Source: DASYTH01 sp035762905 (GTDB taxonomy: Bacteria; Actinomycetota; Actinomycetes; Mycobacteriales; Pseudonocardiaceae). Taken from it: DNA of 64,000 nt. The stretch spans positions 62,001-126,000 of the forward strand of contig NZ_DASUCC010000155.1 of assembly GCF_035762905.1 (NCBI RefSeq), written 5' to 3'. The notes under the pieces are model-generated. The model was not told the origin of the DNA. It saw only the letters and a program-made list of their open reading frames with translations, and searched no databases. A program made the position numbers and the translations under genes. The stretch's first letter is position 1. Each line of letters opens with the position of its first letter. This document shows positions 23,534 to 31,936 of this stretch, piece after piece.

Positions 23534-24402
23534 TGACCACGGCCGTGCTGCGCCGCCGGTACGAGCGGCAGCACCGGGCCCGCCGGGTCGGGGTGTACAC
23601 CGCGGCGATCATCGCGGCGCTGTTGTGCGCCGGTCCGTTCGTGTGGAGCGCGATCACCGCGTTCAAGCAGAACCGCGACCTGTACAACCCGGACAGCAAC
23701 CCGTTCTGGTTCAACCGCCCGCCCACCCCGGACCACGTGACCTACCTGTTCACCGACACCGGGTTCCTCACCTTCGCGTGGAACACGCTGTGGGTCGGCA
23801 TCCTGGTCGTGGTGATCACGCTGGCCCTCGGGCTGCCCGCGGCCTACGCGCTGGCCCGGCTGGACCGGCCGTGGTCCGGTGCGATGGGCATCGGGATCTT
23901 CCTGGTCTACCTGGTGCCCCCGAGCCTGCTTTTCCTTTCCCTGTCCCGAATGGTGGTGGGCATCGGGTTGCAGGACTCGACCTGGTCGCTGGTCCTGGTG
24001 TACCCGACGATCACCATCCCGGTGTCGATCTGGCTGCTGATGGGCTTCCTCAAGACGATCCCGCGGGACATCGAGGAACAGGCGATGGTGGACGGCTACA
24101 GCCGGCTCGGCGCGTTCACCCGCGCCGTGATTCCGCTGTTGTTCCCCGGCATCGTCGCGGTCGTGGTGTTCGCGTTCACGCTGACCGCCAGCGAGTTCAT
24201 CTACGCGCTGTCGTTCGTGGCGCCGACCGACTCGATGACGGTCAGCACCGGCGTGCCGACGCAGCTGGTCCGCGGCGACGTGTTCTTCTGGCAGTCGCTG
24301 CAGGCGGCCACCGTGCTGGTCGCCGTCCCGATCGCCTTCGTGTTCAACCTGTTCCTGGACAAGTTCGTGGCCGGCTTCACCGCGGGCGCGGTCAAGGGCT
24401 GA
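23533..24402 (+). CDS. Sugar ABC transporter permease (MalG-like)
   Basis: 289 residues, ATG overlapping the previous stop. Six membrane segments; 'WNTLWVGILVVVITLALGLPAAYALARLDRPWSG' and the EAA loop 'IPRDIEEQAMVDGYSRLGAFTRAVIPLLFPG' are MalG/UgpE signatures. It ends the importer operon; the next gene runs in the opposite direction with a 6-bp gap between stops. Confidence 0.88.
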   Translation: MTTAVLRRRYERQHRARRVGVYTAAIIAALLCAGPFVWSAITAFKQNRDLYNPDSNPFWFNRPPTPDHVTYLFTDTGFLTFAWNTLWVGILVVVITLALGLPAAYALARLDRPWSGAMGIGIFLVYLVPPSLLFLSLSRMVVGIGLQDSTWSLVLVYPTITIPVSIWLLMGFLKTIPRDIEEQAMVDGYSRLGAFTRAVIPLLFPGIVAVVVFAFTLTASEFIYALSFVAPTDSMTVSTGVPTQLVRGDVFFWQSLQAATVLVAVPIAFVFNLFLDKFVAGFTAGAVKG

Positions 24403-24408
24403 GGAACC

Positions 24409-25065
24409 TCACCCCGCCGGCAGCTGCGTGGCGCCGTCCGGCGAGTCCCGCCACTGCCGGAACGGGCGGTCCAGCCGCCAGCGCGCGCCGTCCAGGGTGA
24501 GCACCCGGTGCTCGCAGTGCCCCGGGTTGGACAGCGACTCGAACAGGTCGATGGTCCAGCCGAACATCCGCCGGCAGAGCAGCCGCATGGTCAGCCCGTG
24601 CGAGACGACCAGTGCGGTGTCCGGGTGGCCCGGGTCGGCCCGCACCCGCAGCTCCAGCTCGGACAGGAAGCTGGCCACCCGGTCGTCCACGTCGGCCCCG
24701 GACTCGCCGTGCGCCAACCGGTAGAAGAAATGGCCGAAATCGTGTCGTTTGCGCTTCTGCACCTCCTGTTCCACCGGATCCTGCAGGTTCCCCCAGTCCT
24801 GCTCACGCAGCCTCGGCTCGGGCACCGCACTGGTGATCAGATCGTCCAGCCCGAGCAGCTCGAAGGTGCGGGTGGTGCGCACGTACGGGCTGACGTACGC
24901 GGCCACCGGCGCGTCGCCGAGCACCTCGCGCAGCGCCGGCCCGGCCGCGCGCGCCTGCCGGACACCCAGGTCGGTGAGCGGCAGGGCATGGTCCGGGATC
25001 CGGGTGTAGGCCAGCTCGTCCACGTTGCCCAGGCTCTGTGCGTGCCGCAGGAGGATGATCTGCAC
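24409..25065 (-). CDS. Histidine phosphatase family protein
   Basis: 218 residues from GTG 25065. 'IILLRHAQSLGNVDE' holds the phospho-accepting His in an RHAQ variant of the RHG motif; 'YVSPYVRTTRTFELL' gives the second Arg, and 'ALVVSHGLTMRLLCRRMFG' the second catalytic His, with an acidic 'LREQDWGNLQDP' between. These residues define phosphoglycerate-mutase-like phosphatases; the substrate could be a small metabolite or a phosphoprotein. Cytosolic, no signal peptide. Divergent from the EthD-like gene. Confidence 0.8.
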   Translation of the reverse strand: MQIILLRHAQSLGNVDELAYTRIPDHALPLTDLGVRQARAAGPALREVLGDAPVAAYVSPYVRTTRTFELLGLDDLITSAVPEPRLREQDWGNLQDPVEQEVQKRKRHDFGHFFYRLAHGESGADVDDRVASFLSELELRVRADPGHPDTALVVSHGLTMRLLCRRMFGWTIDLFESLSNPGHCEHRVLTLDGARWRLDRPFRQWRDSPDGATQLPAG

Positions 25066-25123
25066 GGCTATATGGTGCCGGGTAGGCCCGACGCCGGGTC
25101 CCGGATCGCACGAAGGAGTGCTC

Positions 25124-25441
25124 ATGATCAAGTACATCGCGCTGTACCGCAGGCCGGCCGACCCGGAAGGCTTCGACAAGAAGTACTTCGAGTCGCACAA
25201 GCCGCTGATCGACAAGGTGCCCGGCCTGGTGCGCCAGGAGATCGCGAAGGTGGCCAGGACGTTCGTGCCCGGGTTCCTCGGCGAGGCCGAGCCGTACCTG
25301 ATCGCGGAGCTGTACTTCGAGTCCAAGGAGGCGATGAAGGCCGGGTTCGCCTCGCCGGAGTGGCAGGTCGCCGGCGCCAACCTGACCGAGATCGGCGGCA
25401 TGGAGCTGGTGGCGATGTTCTCCGCCGAGGTCGTCGAATGA
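25124..25441 (+). CDS. EthD-family protein
   Basis: 105 residues; ATG 25124 has AAGGAG 7 bases upstream. 'MIKYIALYRRPADPEGFDKKYFESHKPLIDKVPGLVRQEIAKV' and 'YLIAELYFESKEAMKAGFASPEWQVAGANL' match the EthD ferredoxin-like dimeric alpha-beta barrel family. Members serve in ring-fission and ether-degradation pathways or as small stress proteins; no catalytic residue can be fixed here. Its stop overlaps the start of the acetyltransferase gene. Confidence 0.8.
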   Translation: MIKYIALYRRPADPEGFDKKYFESHKPLIDKVPGLVRQEIAKVARTFVPGFLGEAEPYLIAELYFESKEAMKAGFASPEWQVAGANLTEIGGMELVAMFSAEVVE

Positions 25442-26628
25442 CCCTGGTCATCCGGGATGTCCGGGACGAGGACGGCGAGGCGATGTACCGGATCCGGCGG
25501 ATCGCCTTCGGCGGGCCGCGCGAACCCGACCCGGCCAGGGGCGACAACCCGTACTGGCCGGACGGGTTCGAGGGCTGGTGGGGCATCGTCGCCGAGTTGG
25601 ACGGCCATCCGGCCGGGTTCCTGCGCTCGCGGGACTACCGGCAGTTCTTCGGCGGCCGGGCGGTGCCGATGGGCGGGCTGGCCAGCGTCGCGGTCGACCC
25701 GTACGCGCGGGGCCGCGGGGTGGCCACCGCGATGCTGGACCGGGCACTGACCGGGCTGCGCGAGGCCGGCCAGTGCATCTCGGCGCTGTTCCCGTCCGTG
25801 CCGGCGCTCTACCGGGCCCGCGGCTGGGAGCAGACCGGGCTGTACGAGCGGATGATCCTGCCGCTGGACCTGCTCACCGCGCTGCCGAGGCCGACCGCGC
25901 ACCGCACCACCCGGCCGGCCCGGCTCGAGGACCTGCCCGCACTGCAGGCCGCCTACCTCGCCTTCGCGTCCACAGTGGACGGAATGCTGGACCGGGCCAC
26001 CAAGGCGCACCGGCTCGAGGAGATCCTCGAACTGGACATCGCGGACCTGGTCCCCGGCACGGACGGCGTGCGCGGCTACCTGACCGCGGACCGGCCGGAG
26101 GGCGAGCGGCTGATCACCTTCGACCTGATCGCCGACGACCCGGACACGGCCAGCCAGCTGCTGCGGCACCTGGCCAGCTGGGCCGGCACGCTGCACGACG
26201 TGTCGCTGCGCGTGGTGGACCAGGCCGTGCGTGATCTGCTGCTGGCCCAACCGGTGCTGCACGACGTGCGCAACCATCCGTGGATGCTGCGGGTGGTCGA
26301 CCTGCCGGCCGCGGTGGCCGCGCGCGGCTGGCCGCTGACCGCGCTGCTTCGCCCGCTGGCGGTGGACCTCGAGGTGGTCGACGAGCACGCCCCGTGGCAG
26401 GCCGGCCGGCACCGGATCGTCTTCGACGGCGACAAGGTGTTCTGCGAGCCGGGGGGCACCGGCGCGGTTCGGCTGCACGCCAGGGCACTCGGCCCGTGGT
26501 ACGCCGGGTCGGCGGACACCGCGATGCTGCGCCGGGCCGGGCTGCTCGAGGGCGACGCTAAGATCGCGGCGCAGTTGGACGCGCTGACCGGAGCCCCGCG
26601 CGCCGTCCGGATGGCCGACTCGTTCTAG
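25438..26628 (+). CDS. eis: Eis-like GNAT N-acetyltransferase
   Basis: 396 residues, ATG overlapping the previous stop. N-terminal GNAT domain with the acetyl-CoA loop 'LASVAVDPYARGRGVATAMLD' and 'SALFPSVPALYRARGWE', whose Tyr matches the Eis catalytic Tyr. A second, degenerate GNAT domain follows and a C-terminal sterol-carrier-like region ('HRIVFDGDKVFCEPGGTG'). Ends in Phe, as in M. tuberculosis Eis, where the C-terminal carboxylate takes part in catalysis. Eis enzymes acetylate many amines of aminoglycosides and host or own proteins; the natural substrate here is unknown. Confidence 0.8.
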   Translation: MTLVIRDVRDEDGEAMYRIRRIAFGGPREPDPARGDNPYWPDGFEGWWGIVAELDGHPAGFLRSRDYRQFFGGRAVPMGGLASVAVDPYARGRGVATAMLDRALTGLREAGQCISALFPSVPALYRARGWEQTGLYERMILPLDLLTALPRPTAHRTTRPARLEDLPALQAAYLAFASTVDGMLDRATKAHRLEEILELDIADLVPGTDGVRGYLTADRPEGERLITFDLIADDPDTASQLLRHLASWAGTLHDVSLRVVDQAVRDLLLAQPVLHDVRNHPWMLRVVDLPAAVAARGWPLTALLRPLAVDLEVVDEHAPWQAGRHRIVFDGDKVFCEPGGTGAVRLHARALGPWYAGSADTAMLRRAGLLEGDAKIAAQLDALTGAPRAVRMADSF

Positions 26629-26636
26629 CCGGCGCT

Positions 26637-26653
26637 TCTCAGGCGCGTCTCAG
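26637..26653 (+). promoter_or_regulatory. TCTCAG direct-repeat box upstream of mprA-like gene
   Basis: TCTCAG at 26637-26642 and again at 26648-26653, 11 bp apart, i.e. the same face of the helix. The box starts 40 bp before the regulator's ATG. The same arrangement occurs before pepD at 28804-28820, as expected for an OmpR-type regulator binding site such as the MprA box. Confidence 0.6.
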
Positions 26654-26676
26654 AACGGCAGGGAACACTGGGTGAC

Positions 26677-27372
26677 ATGCGCATACTCGTGGTCGATGAC
26701 GACCGGGCGGTCCGAGAGTCGCTGCGCCGGTCGCTGGAGTTCAACGGCTACCAGGTTGACCTGGCCGGAGACGGTCAGCTGGCGCTGGACGCGGTCAAGC
26801 TGGCCCGGCCGGATGCCATGGTGCTGGACGTGACCATGCCTCGGCTGGACGGCCTCGAGGTGTGCCGGCGGCTCCGCAGTACCGGCGACGATCTGCCGAT
26901 CCTGGTGCTCACCGCGCGGGCCATGGTCTCCGACCGGGTGGCCGGCCTCGACGCAGGCGCCGACGACTATCTGCCCAAGCCGTTCGCCCTCGAGGAGTTG
27001 CTTGCCCGGCTGCGGGCGCTGCTGCGCCGGGCGGTCCCCGACCCGGACGCGGCCTACCGGTCCGAGCCGCCGCTGCACTTCGCCGACCTCGAGATGGATC
27101 TCGGCACCCGGGAGGTGCGCCGGGGCGAGCGGCTGATCAGCCTGACCCGGACCGAGTTCGCCCTGCTGGAGATGCTGCTCCGGCACCCCAAGCAGGTGCT
27201 CACCCGCAGCCGCATCCTCGAGGAGGTCTGGGGCTACGACTTCCCGACCTCGGGCAACGCGCTCGAGGTGTACGTGGGCTACCTGCGCCGCAAGACCGAG
27301 GCGGACGGCGAGTCCCGCCTGATCCACACCGTGCGCGGGGTGGGCTACGTGCTGCGCGAGACACCGCCGTGA
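26677..27372 (+). CDS. mprA: MprA-like OmpR-family response regulator
   Basis: 231 residues. Receiver domain with acidic 'VVDDDR', phospho-acceptor Asp ~51 in 'MVLDVTMP', Thr in 'VLTAR' and Lys in 'LPKPF'. C-terminal winged helix: 'LISLTRTEFALLEMLLRHPKQVLTRSRILEEVWGYDFPTSGNALEVYVGYLRRKTE'. Followed by a kinase and an HtrA-like protease in the order mprA-mprB-pepD of mycobacteria, where the system answers envelope stress and controls pepD. The gene overlaps the kinase start by four bases. Confidence 0.87.
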   Translation: MRILVVDDDRAVRESLRRSLEFNGYQVDLAGDGQLALDAVKLARPDAMVLDVTMPRLDGLEVCRRLRSTGDDLPILVLTARAMVSDRVAGLDAGADDYLPKPFALEELLARLRALLRRAVPDPDAAYRSEPPLHFADLEMDLGTREVRRGERLISLTRTEFALLEMLLRHPKQVLTRSRILEEVWGYDFPTSGNALEVYVGYLRRKTEADGESRLIHTVRGVGYVLRETPP

Positions 27373-28769
27373 CGGTGACCAGCCTGCGGGCCATGCGGCA
27401 GCCGTCCCGGATGACGGTCCGGGCCCGGATCGCGTTGCTGGCCGCGCTGTGTGTCGCCGGAGCCGTGGCGCTGACCTCGATGGGCGCCTACCTCACCGTC
27501 TACCGCAGCCTGTACGAGCAGATCGACGACAACCTGGGCAGCCGGGCGGCGAACGCGCTGACCACGCCCGGCCTCACCGACTCGCCGAGCGGCCGGATTC
27601 CGATCGGCTTCCTGTCCCTGACCGACGTGCAGTACACGGTGATCGACGACCGGGGCACGATCGTGTTCGACATCGGCCAGCCCAAGCCGGCGATCGGCGA
27701 CGCGGAGCGCCGGGTCGCCCAGCGCCAGCAACGCAACAGCATCAGGACCGACGAGCGGACCGACAGCCGGGTGCTCGCCGTGCCGGTGCCTGGGGCCAGC
27801 GAGGACCTCGCGCTGGTCGTCGGGCAGCCGCTCGGCCCGACCAGGGATCTGCTCAACGACCTCGCCGTGGTGCTGCTGGTGGTCGGCGGGCTCGGCATCG
27901 CGCTGGCCGCGCTGGCCGGTGCCGCGGTGGCCCGGGCGAGCATGCGGCCGGTGCAGCGGCTCACCCAGGCCACCGAGCGGGTGGCCAGAACCGGTGACCT
28001 GCGGCCGATCCCGATCAGCGGGGACGACGAGCTGGCCCGGCTCACCCAGAGCTTCAACACGATGCTGGGTGCGGTGCAGGCGGCGCAGGAGGACCAGCGC
28101 CGGCTGGTCGCCGACGCCGGGCACGAGCTGCGCACGCCGCTGACCTCGTTGCGCACCAACCTCGAGCTGCTGCTGGCCGCCGAGGCGCCGGACGCGCCGT
28201 CGCTGTCGGACAAGGACAAGCGGGAGATCTACGCCGACGTGCGGGCGCAGCTGGACGAGCTGACCCAACTGATCGGCGACTTGGTGGAGCTGGCCAGGGA
28301 GGACGCCACCGCGTCGGTGTGGGAAGCGGTGGACGTCGGCGAGATCGTCGAGCAGGCGCTGGATCGGGCCCGGCGCCGGGGCAGCGACCTGCACTTCCAG
28401 GTGTGGGTGCAGCCGTGGGTGCTGATCGGCGACGCGGCCGGGTTGGAGCGGGCGGTGCTCAACCTGCTGGACAACGCGATCAAGTTCAGCCCGCCGGGCG
28501 GCACGGTCCGGGTGCGGCTCGGCCCGATCGGCGACGGGTTCGCGGTGCTCGAGGTGGCCGACGAGGGGCCGGGGATCAGCGACGAGGACCTGCCCCGGGT
28601 GTTCGACCGGTTCTACCGCTCGCCGGAAGCGCGCACGCTGCCCGGCTCCGGTCTCGGTCTGGCCATCGTGCGGCAGACCGCGCTGCGGCACGGCGGCGAG
28701 GTGCTCGCCGGGCGGGCGCCCGAGGGCGGCGCGCTGTTCACCTTGCGGCTGCCCGGTGTGCCGGCCTAG
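27369..28769 (+). CDS. mprB: MprB-like sensor histidine kinase
   Basis: 466 residues from GTG. First membrane segment about 24-46 ('RIALLAALCVAGAVALTSMGAYLTV'), an extracytoplasmic sensor of ~115 residues, second segment about 162-188 ('LAVVLLVVGGLGIALAALAGAAVA'), HAMP, then the DHp helix with the phospho-His ~252 in 'DAGHELRTPLTSLRTNLELL'. ATPase boxes: 'LLDNAIKFSPPGG', 'EVADEGPGISDEDLPRVFDRFYRS', 'GSGLGLAIVRQ'. Full length and all boxes intact. In mycobacteria MprB is held by DnaK and responds to cell-envelope damage; the same input here is inference. Confidence 0.86.
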   Translation: MTVTSLRAMRQPSRMTVRARIALLAALCVAGAVALTSMGAYLTVYRSLYEQIDDNLGSRAANALTTPGLTDSPSGRIPIGFLSLTDVQYTVIDDRGTIVFDIGQPKPAIGDAERRVAQRQQRNSIRTDERTDSRVLAVPVPGASEDLALVVGQPLGPTRDLLNDLAVVLLVVGGLGIALAALAGAAVARASMRPVQRLTQATERVARTGDLRPIPISGDDELARLTQSFNTMLGAVQAAQEDQRRLVADAGHELRTPLTSLRTNLELLLAAEAPDAPSLSDKDKREIYADVRAQLDELTQLIGDLVELAREDATASVWEAVDVGEIVEQALDRARRRGSDLHFQVWVQPWVLIGDAAGLERAVLNLLDNAIKFSPPGGTVRVRLGPIGDGFAVLEVADEGPGISDEDLPRVFDRFYRSPEARTLPGSGLGLAIVRQTALRHGGEVLAGRAPEGGALFTLRLPGVPA

Positions 28770-28776
28770 CCGGCCG

Positions 28777-28820
28777 CTGAGACACTGAGATTGCACAGCG
28801 TGATCTCAGGTAGCTCTCAG
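28777..28820 (+). promoter_or_regulatory. TCTCAG direct-repeat box and mirror copies upstream of pepD
   Basis: TCTCAG at 28804-28809 and 28815-28820 with a 5-base spacer, exactly as before mprA. Upstream on the same strand are two reverse-oriented copies, CTGAGA at 28777-28782 and 28785-28790; the inner pair could also form a stem after mprB. The ATG of pepD is 22 bp further. Confidence 0.6.
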
Positions 28821-28842
28821 CCGCGTGGCGCAAGGTGGTCAC

Positions 28843-30150
28843 ATGACGGAACAGAAGCCCGACGGGACCCCGGCTGAATCGAGCCCGTGGGCGGCCGGTG
28901 GCTCCAGTGGCACCGGCCAACCCCAGCCGCAGCCGCAGCCGCAACCCCAGGCCCCGACCGAGCAGGTGCTGTTCGGCTCTGCCTACACCCCGCCGACCGG
29001 CCAGCAGCAGCCCTACCCGGCGGCCCAGTCGCCGTACCCGCAGCCGCAGCCCGGTTCGCAGCCGCGCCGCTCGCGCGGCGGGGTGCTGGCCGGGGTGACC
29101 GTGCTTGCCCTGGTGGTCGGCGGCGTCGCGGGTGCGGCCGGTGGCTATCTGGTCGCCGACTCTCAGTCCGGATCCAACGGTCCCTCGGTCAACGCACTGG
29201 ACCAGGCGCCGCCGGCTCGGCAGACCGCCGCTGCTCCGTCCGGAACCGTGGAGGCCGCGGCCGAGAAGGTGCTGCCGAGCGTCGTCCAGTTGCAGGTCCA
29301 GGGCCGGTCCTCGGCAGGGGAGGGTTCCGGCTTCGTGATCAGCTCGGACGGCCTGATCGTCACCAACAACCACGTGATCGCCGGGGCCGCGCAGGGTGGG
29401 CAGATCGTGGCGGTGTTCGAGAACGGCAGCACCGCTCGGGCCACCATCGTCGGCCGTGACCCGGACTCCGACGTCGCCGTGGTCAAGGCGCAGGGCGTCA
29501 GCGGCGTGGCGGTGGCCGAACTGGGCCGGTCCGACGATCTGCGGGTGGGCCAGTCGGTCGTGGCGATCGGCTCGCCGTTCGAACTGTCCGGCACCGTCAC
29601 CTCGGGCATCGTCAGCGCGCTGCACCGGCCGACGAGGGCCGGCGGCGAGCAGGGCGAGCAGCGCACCGTGCTGGACGCGATCCAGACCGACGCCGCGATC
29701 AACCCGGGCAACTCCGGCGGCCCGCTGGTGGACCTGCAGGGCCGGGTGATCGGCATCAACTCGGCGATCTACAGCCCGCGCACCGGCGACGTGGCCGCCG
29801 GCTCGGTCGGCATCGGCTTCGCCATCCCGATCGACCAGGCCCGGCGCACCGCCGACGAGATCGCCAAGACCGGCAAGGCCACCCAGACCGTGCTCGGCGT
29901 GCAGGTCAGGGATGCCGCGCAGGGCGGCGCCTCGATCGACGCGGTCACCCAGGACGGCCCGGCGGCCAAGGCCGGCCTGCAGCAGGGGGACGTGGTCACC
30001 AGGCTGAACGACCGCCGCATCGACAGCTCCGACGCGCTGGTCGCGGCGGTGCGCGCGCAGGCGCCCGGCGACACGGTGAAGCTGGTGCTCGGCGACGGTT
30101 CCCGGACCGTCGACGTGACACTCTCTGGACAACCGGTCGAACCCAACTGA
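28843..30150 (+). CDS. pepD: HtrA/PepD-like membrane-anchored serine protease
   Basis: 435 residues; ATG 28843 with AAGG upstream (GTG 28825 would add six). Cytosolic N-terminus is Pro/Gln-rich (PQPQPQPQPQ), one membrane segment about 78-98 ('GVLAGVTVLALVVGGVAGAAGGYLVA'). Trypsin-like domain with triad His in 'NNHVIAG', Asp in 'DPDSDVAVV' and Ser in 'NPGNSGGPLVD'. A PDZ domain closes the protein ('GASIDAVTQDGPAAKAGLQQGDVVTRLNDRRIDSSDALVAAV'). It would degrade or refold damaged envelope proteins and, in mycobacteria, is controlled by MprAB, encoded directly upstream. Confidence 0.88.
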   Translation: MTEQKPDGTPAESSPWAAGGSSGTGQPQPQPQPQPQAPTEQVLFGSAYTPPTGQQQPYPAAQSPYPQPQPGSQPRRSRGGVLAGVTVLALVVGGVAGAAGGYLVADSQSGSNGPSVNALDQAPPARQTAAAPSGTVEAAAEKVLPSVVQLQVQGRSSAGEGSGFVISSDGLIVTNNHVIAGAAQGGQIVAVFENGSTARATIVGRDPDSDVAVVKAQGVSGVAVAELGRSDDLRVGQSVVAIGSPFELSGTVTSGIVSALHRPTRAGGEQGEQRTVLDAIQTDAAINPGNSGGPLVDLQGRVIGINSAIYSPRTGDVAAGSVGIGFAIPIDQARRTADEIAKTGKATQTVLGVQVRDAAQGGASIDAVTQDGPAAKAGLQQGDVVTRLNDRRIDSSDALVAAVRAQAPGDTVKLVLGDGSRTVDVTLSGQPVEPN

Positions 30151-30162
30151 CACTGTAGGACG

Positions 30163-30298
30163 CTCGGCCGCAGGAAGCGGCCGAGACCAACGTCCGGCTC
30201 GATGCCCCCGAGCCGGTGAGGCCCCCGGATGGCGGGCCTGATGTGCGGAGCCGCACGCGGACGGTCATCCCCTCGCCCGCCCGCGTGCGGCTCCTTTT
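30163..30298 (+). ncRNA. Candidate structured RNA with four hairpins
   Basis: Behind pepD: hairpin 1, CTCGGCCGC/GCGGCCGAG with loop AGGAA (30163-30185); hairpin 2, CCGGCTCG/CGAGCCGG with a C-rich loop (30194-30216); hairpin 3, AGGCCC/GGGCCT (30219-30239); hairpin 4 is the terminator. Packed perfect stems of 6-13 bp in 136 bases suggest a small RNA or a structured 3' end of the pepD mRNA. I do not recognise a known family. Confidence 0.4.
30248..30298 (+). terminator. Intrinsic terminator of the mprAB-pepD region
   Basis: A perfect 13-bp stem, GAGCCGCACGCGG (30248-30260) and CCGCGTGCGGCTC (30281-30293), is followed by CTTTTCTT. This is the clearest rho-independent terminator in the window. 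Confidence 0.75.
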
Positions 30299-30386
30299 CT
30301 TCCACCGTGTCCACATTGGACAGATCGACCGGTCACGCCGGTGCGGCCGCGGACCCCACCGCACCATGATTCGCCGGCAAGCTCGC

Positions 30387-31052
30387 TCACCGAAGCACGC
30401 CGGCCATGTCCCGCACCCCCCGCACCGTGCCGCGCACCGAGCCGCGCACCGAGCCGGCCATCCTCGACCGGGTGCCGGCGGTGCGTGGCCGGTAGGCCAC
30501 GTCCAGCTCCACGACCGGCCAGTCCGCCGCGGCCGCCCGGAGCAGCAGTTCGAGCGGGTAGCCCAAGGCCCGGTCGCGCACCTCGAGCCGGAGCAGGTCG
30601 GCCCGGCGGGCGGCGCGCATCGGGGCGATGTCGGTCACCGTGAGCCCACGCCGGCGCAGCAGCGCGGCCAGCACCCGGGTTCCGGCCCGGGCGTGCCACG
30701 GCCAGCAGCCGCGGGCGACCGGCACCCGGCGGCCCACCGCGAGCCGGGCCCGGCCACTCGCCACGAAGGCGACCAGCTTCGGCAGCTCGGCCGGATCCAG
30801 CGAGCCGTCCGCGTCCAGGAAGCACACGATCTCCGCGGTGGCGTGCACCAACCCGGTGTGCACGGCCGCCCCGTACCCGCGGTGCGGCTCCGGCACGACG
30901 GTCGCGCCGTGCCGGGCCGCGATCTCGGTCGAGCCGTCGGTGGATCCGTTGTCCACCACGATCGCCCGGTAGCCGGCCGGCAGCGCGGCCAGCACGCCGG
31001 GCAGCGCCGCGGCCTCGTCGAGGCAGGGCAGTACCACGTCGACAACATCCAT
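30387..31052 (-). CDS. Glycosyltransferase family 2
   Basis: 221 residues. GT-A fold: 'VDVVLPCLDEAAALPGVLAALPAGYRAIVVDNGSTDGST', metal-binding 'CFLDADGSLDP' (DxD-type), 'GYGAAVHTGL' and 'VGRRVPVARGCWPWHARAGTRVLAALLRRRGLTVTDIAPMRA', as in dolichol/polyprenyl-phosphate hexose synthase-like enzymes. There are no C-terminal membrane helices. The tail repeats Ser-Val-Arg-Gly ('GSVRGSVRGTVRGVRD'). It stands convergent to pepD and divergent from a second two-component system; mycobacteria lack it at this place. Confidence 0.8.
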   Translation of the reverse strand: MDVVDVVLPCLDEAAALPGVLAALPAGYRAIVVDNGSTDGSTEIAARHGATVVPEPHRGYGAAVHTGLVHATAEIVCFLDADGSLDPAELPKLVAFVASGRARLAVGRRVPVARGCWPWHARAGTRVLAALLRRRGLTVTDIAPMRAARRADLLRLEVRDRALGYPLELLLRAAAADWPVVELDVAYRPRTAGTRSRMAGSVRGSVRGTVRGVRDMAGVLR

Positions 31053-31154
31053 GGCCGAACCGTAGGTCCACCCCGGACGGTGGTAGAACCCTTGCGGCGC
31101 TTACCGAAATGTGACGGGGCGGAACTTCTTACGGAGTTCTGACGGAACCCGGCG

Positions 31155-31177
31155 GCGGCCGGCACACCGCCGGCCGC
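31155..31177. promoter_or_regulatory. Inverted repeat upstream of second response regulator
   Basis: GCGGCCGGC (31155-31163), loop ACACC, GCCGGCCGC (31169-31177): a perfect 9-bp stem in the 197-bp divergent gap between the glycosyltransferase and the regulator gene. It may be an operator or a leader hairpin. Confidence 0.35.
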
Positions 31178-31249
31178 GGCGCTACCGTCGGGCGGTGTCC
31201 CCTGCTGTCCGGCTACCATGTCCTGCCTGCCTGACGAACTGGTGATCGC

Positions 31250-31936
31250 ATGACGCAGGTGCTCGTGGTGGACGACGACCTGACCGTGCGCGACGTGGTC
31301 CGCCGCTACCTCGAGCGCGGCGGGCACCGGGTCGCGCTGGCGGACAACGGCGAGGACGCGCTGCGCTGGATCGCCGACAACGATCCCGATCTGGTCGTGC
31401 TCGACCTGATGCTGCCCGGCATCGACGGGCTGGAGGTGTGCCGCCGGCTGCGCCGCCGCAGCGCCGTTCCGGTGGTCATGCTCACCGCGCTCGGCGAGGA
31501 GGAGAACCGGATCGCCGGGCTGGAGCTCGGCGCCGACGACTACGTGACCAAACCGTTCAGCCCCAAGGAGTTGGCTCTCCGGGTGGCCTCGGTGCTGCGT
31601 CGCGCGCAGGCGCCCCCGCCCCGGGTGGAGCCACGGGTGGTCGTCGACGGCGAGCTGGAGCTGGACGTGGCCGGGCACCGGGCCGTCCTGCGCGGCACGG
31701 AACTCGCGCTCACCACGCGGGAGTTCGATCTGTTGCTGTTCCTGATGTCGCACCCGGGCGAGGCGTACACCCGGGAAGCGTTGCTGGACAAGGTGTGGGG
31801 CTGGGACTTCGGCGATCAGTCCACTGTGACCGTCCATGTGCGACGGTTGCGCGAGAAGATCGAGACCCGGCCGGAGAAGCCGAGCCGGATCGTCACCGTG
31901 TGGGGAGTCGGATACCGCTATGACCGCCGCGCCTGA
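31250..31936 (+). CDS. OmpR-family response regulator
   Basis: 228 residues. Receiver with 'LVVDDD', Asp ~52 in 'VVLDLMLPG', Thr in 'VMLTAL' and Lys in 'VTKPF'; winged-helix output 'LALTTREFDLLLFLMSHPGEAYTREALLDKVWGWDFGDQSTVTVHVRRLREKIETRPEKPSRIVTVWGVGYRY'. It overlaps the kinase gene by 17 bases, so both are made together. Divergent from the glycosyltransferase, which is a likely target by position. Unrelated in detail to mprA 4.5 kb upstream. Confidence 0.86.
   Translation: MTQVLVVDDDLTVRDVVRRYLERGGHRVALADNGEDALRWIADNDPDLVVLDLMLPGIDGLEVCRRLRRRSAVPVVMLTALGEEENRIAGLELGADDYVTKPFSPKELALRVASVLRRAQAPPPRVEPRVVVDGELELDVAGHRAVLRGTELALTTREFDLLLFLMSHPGEAYTREALLDKVWGWDFGDQSTVTVHVRRLREKIETRPEKPSRIVTVWGVGYRYDRRA

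Noticed and set aside
30163..30298. Molybdenum-cofactor riboswitch or 6C RNA
   Set aside because: The hairpins do not show the family signatures that I know, and the next gene downstream is on the opposite strand.
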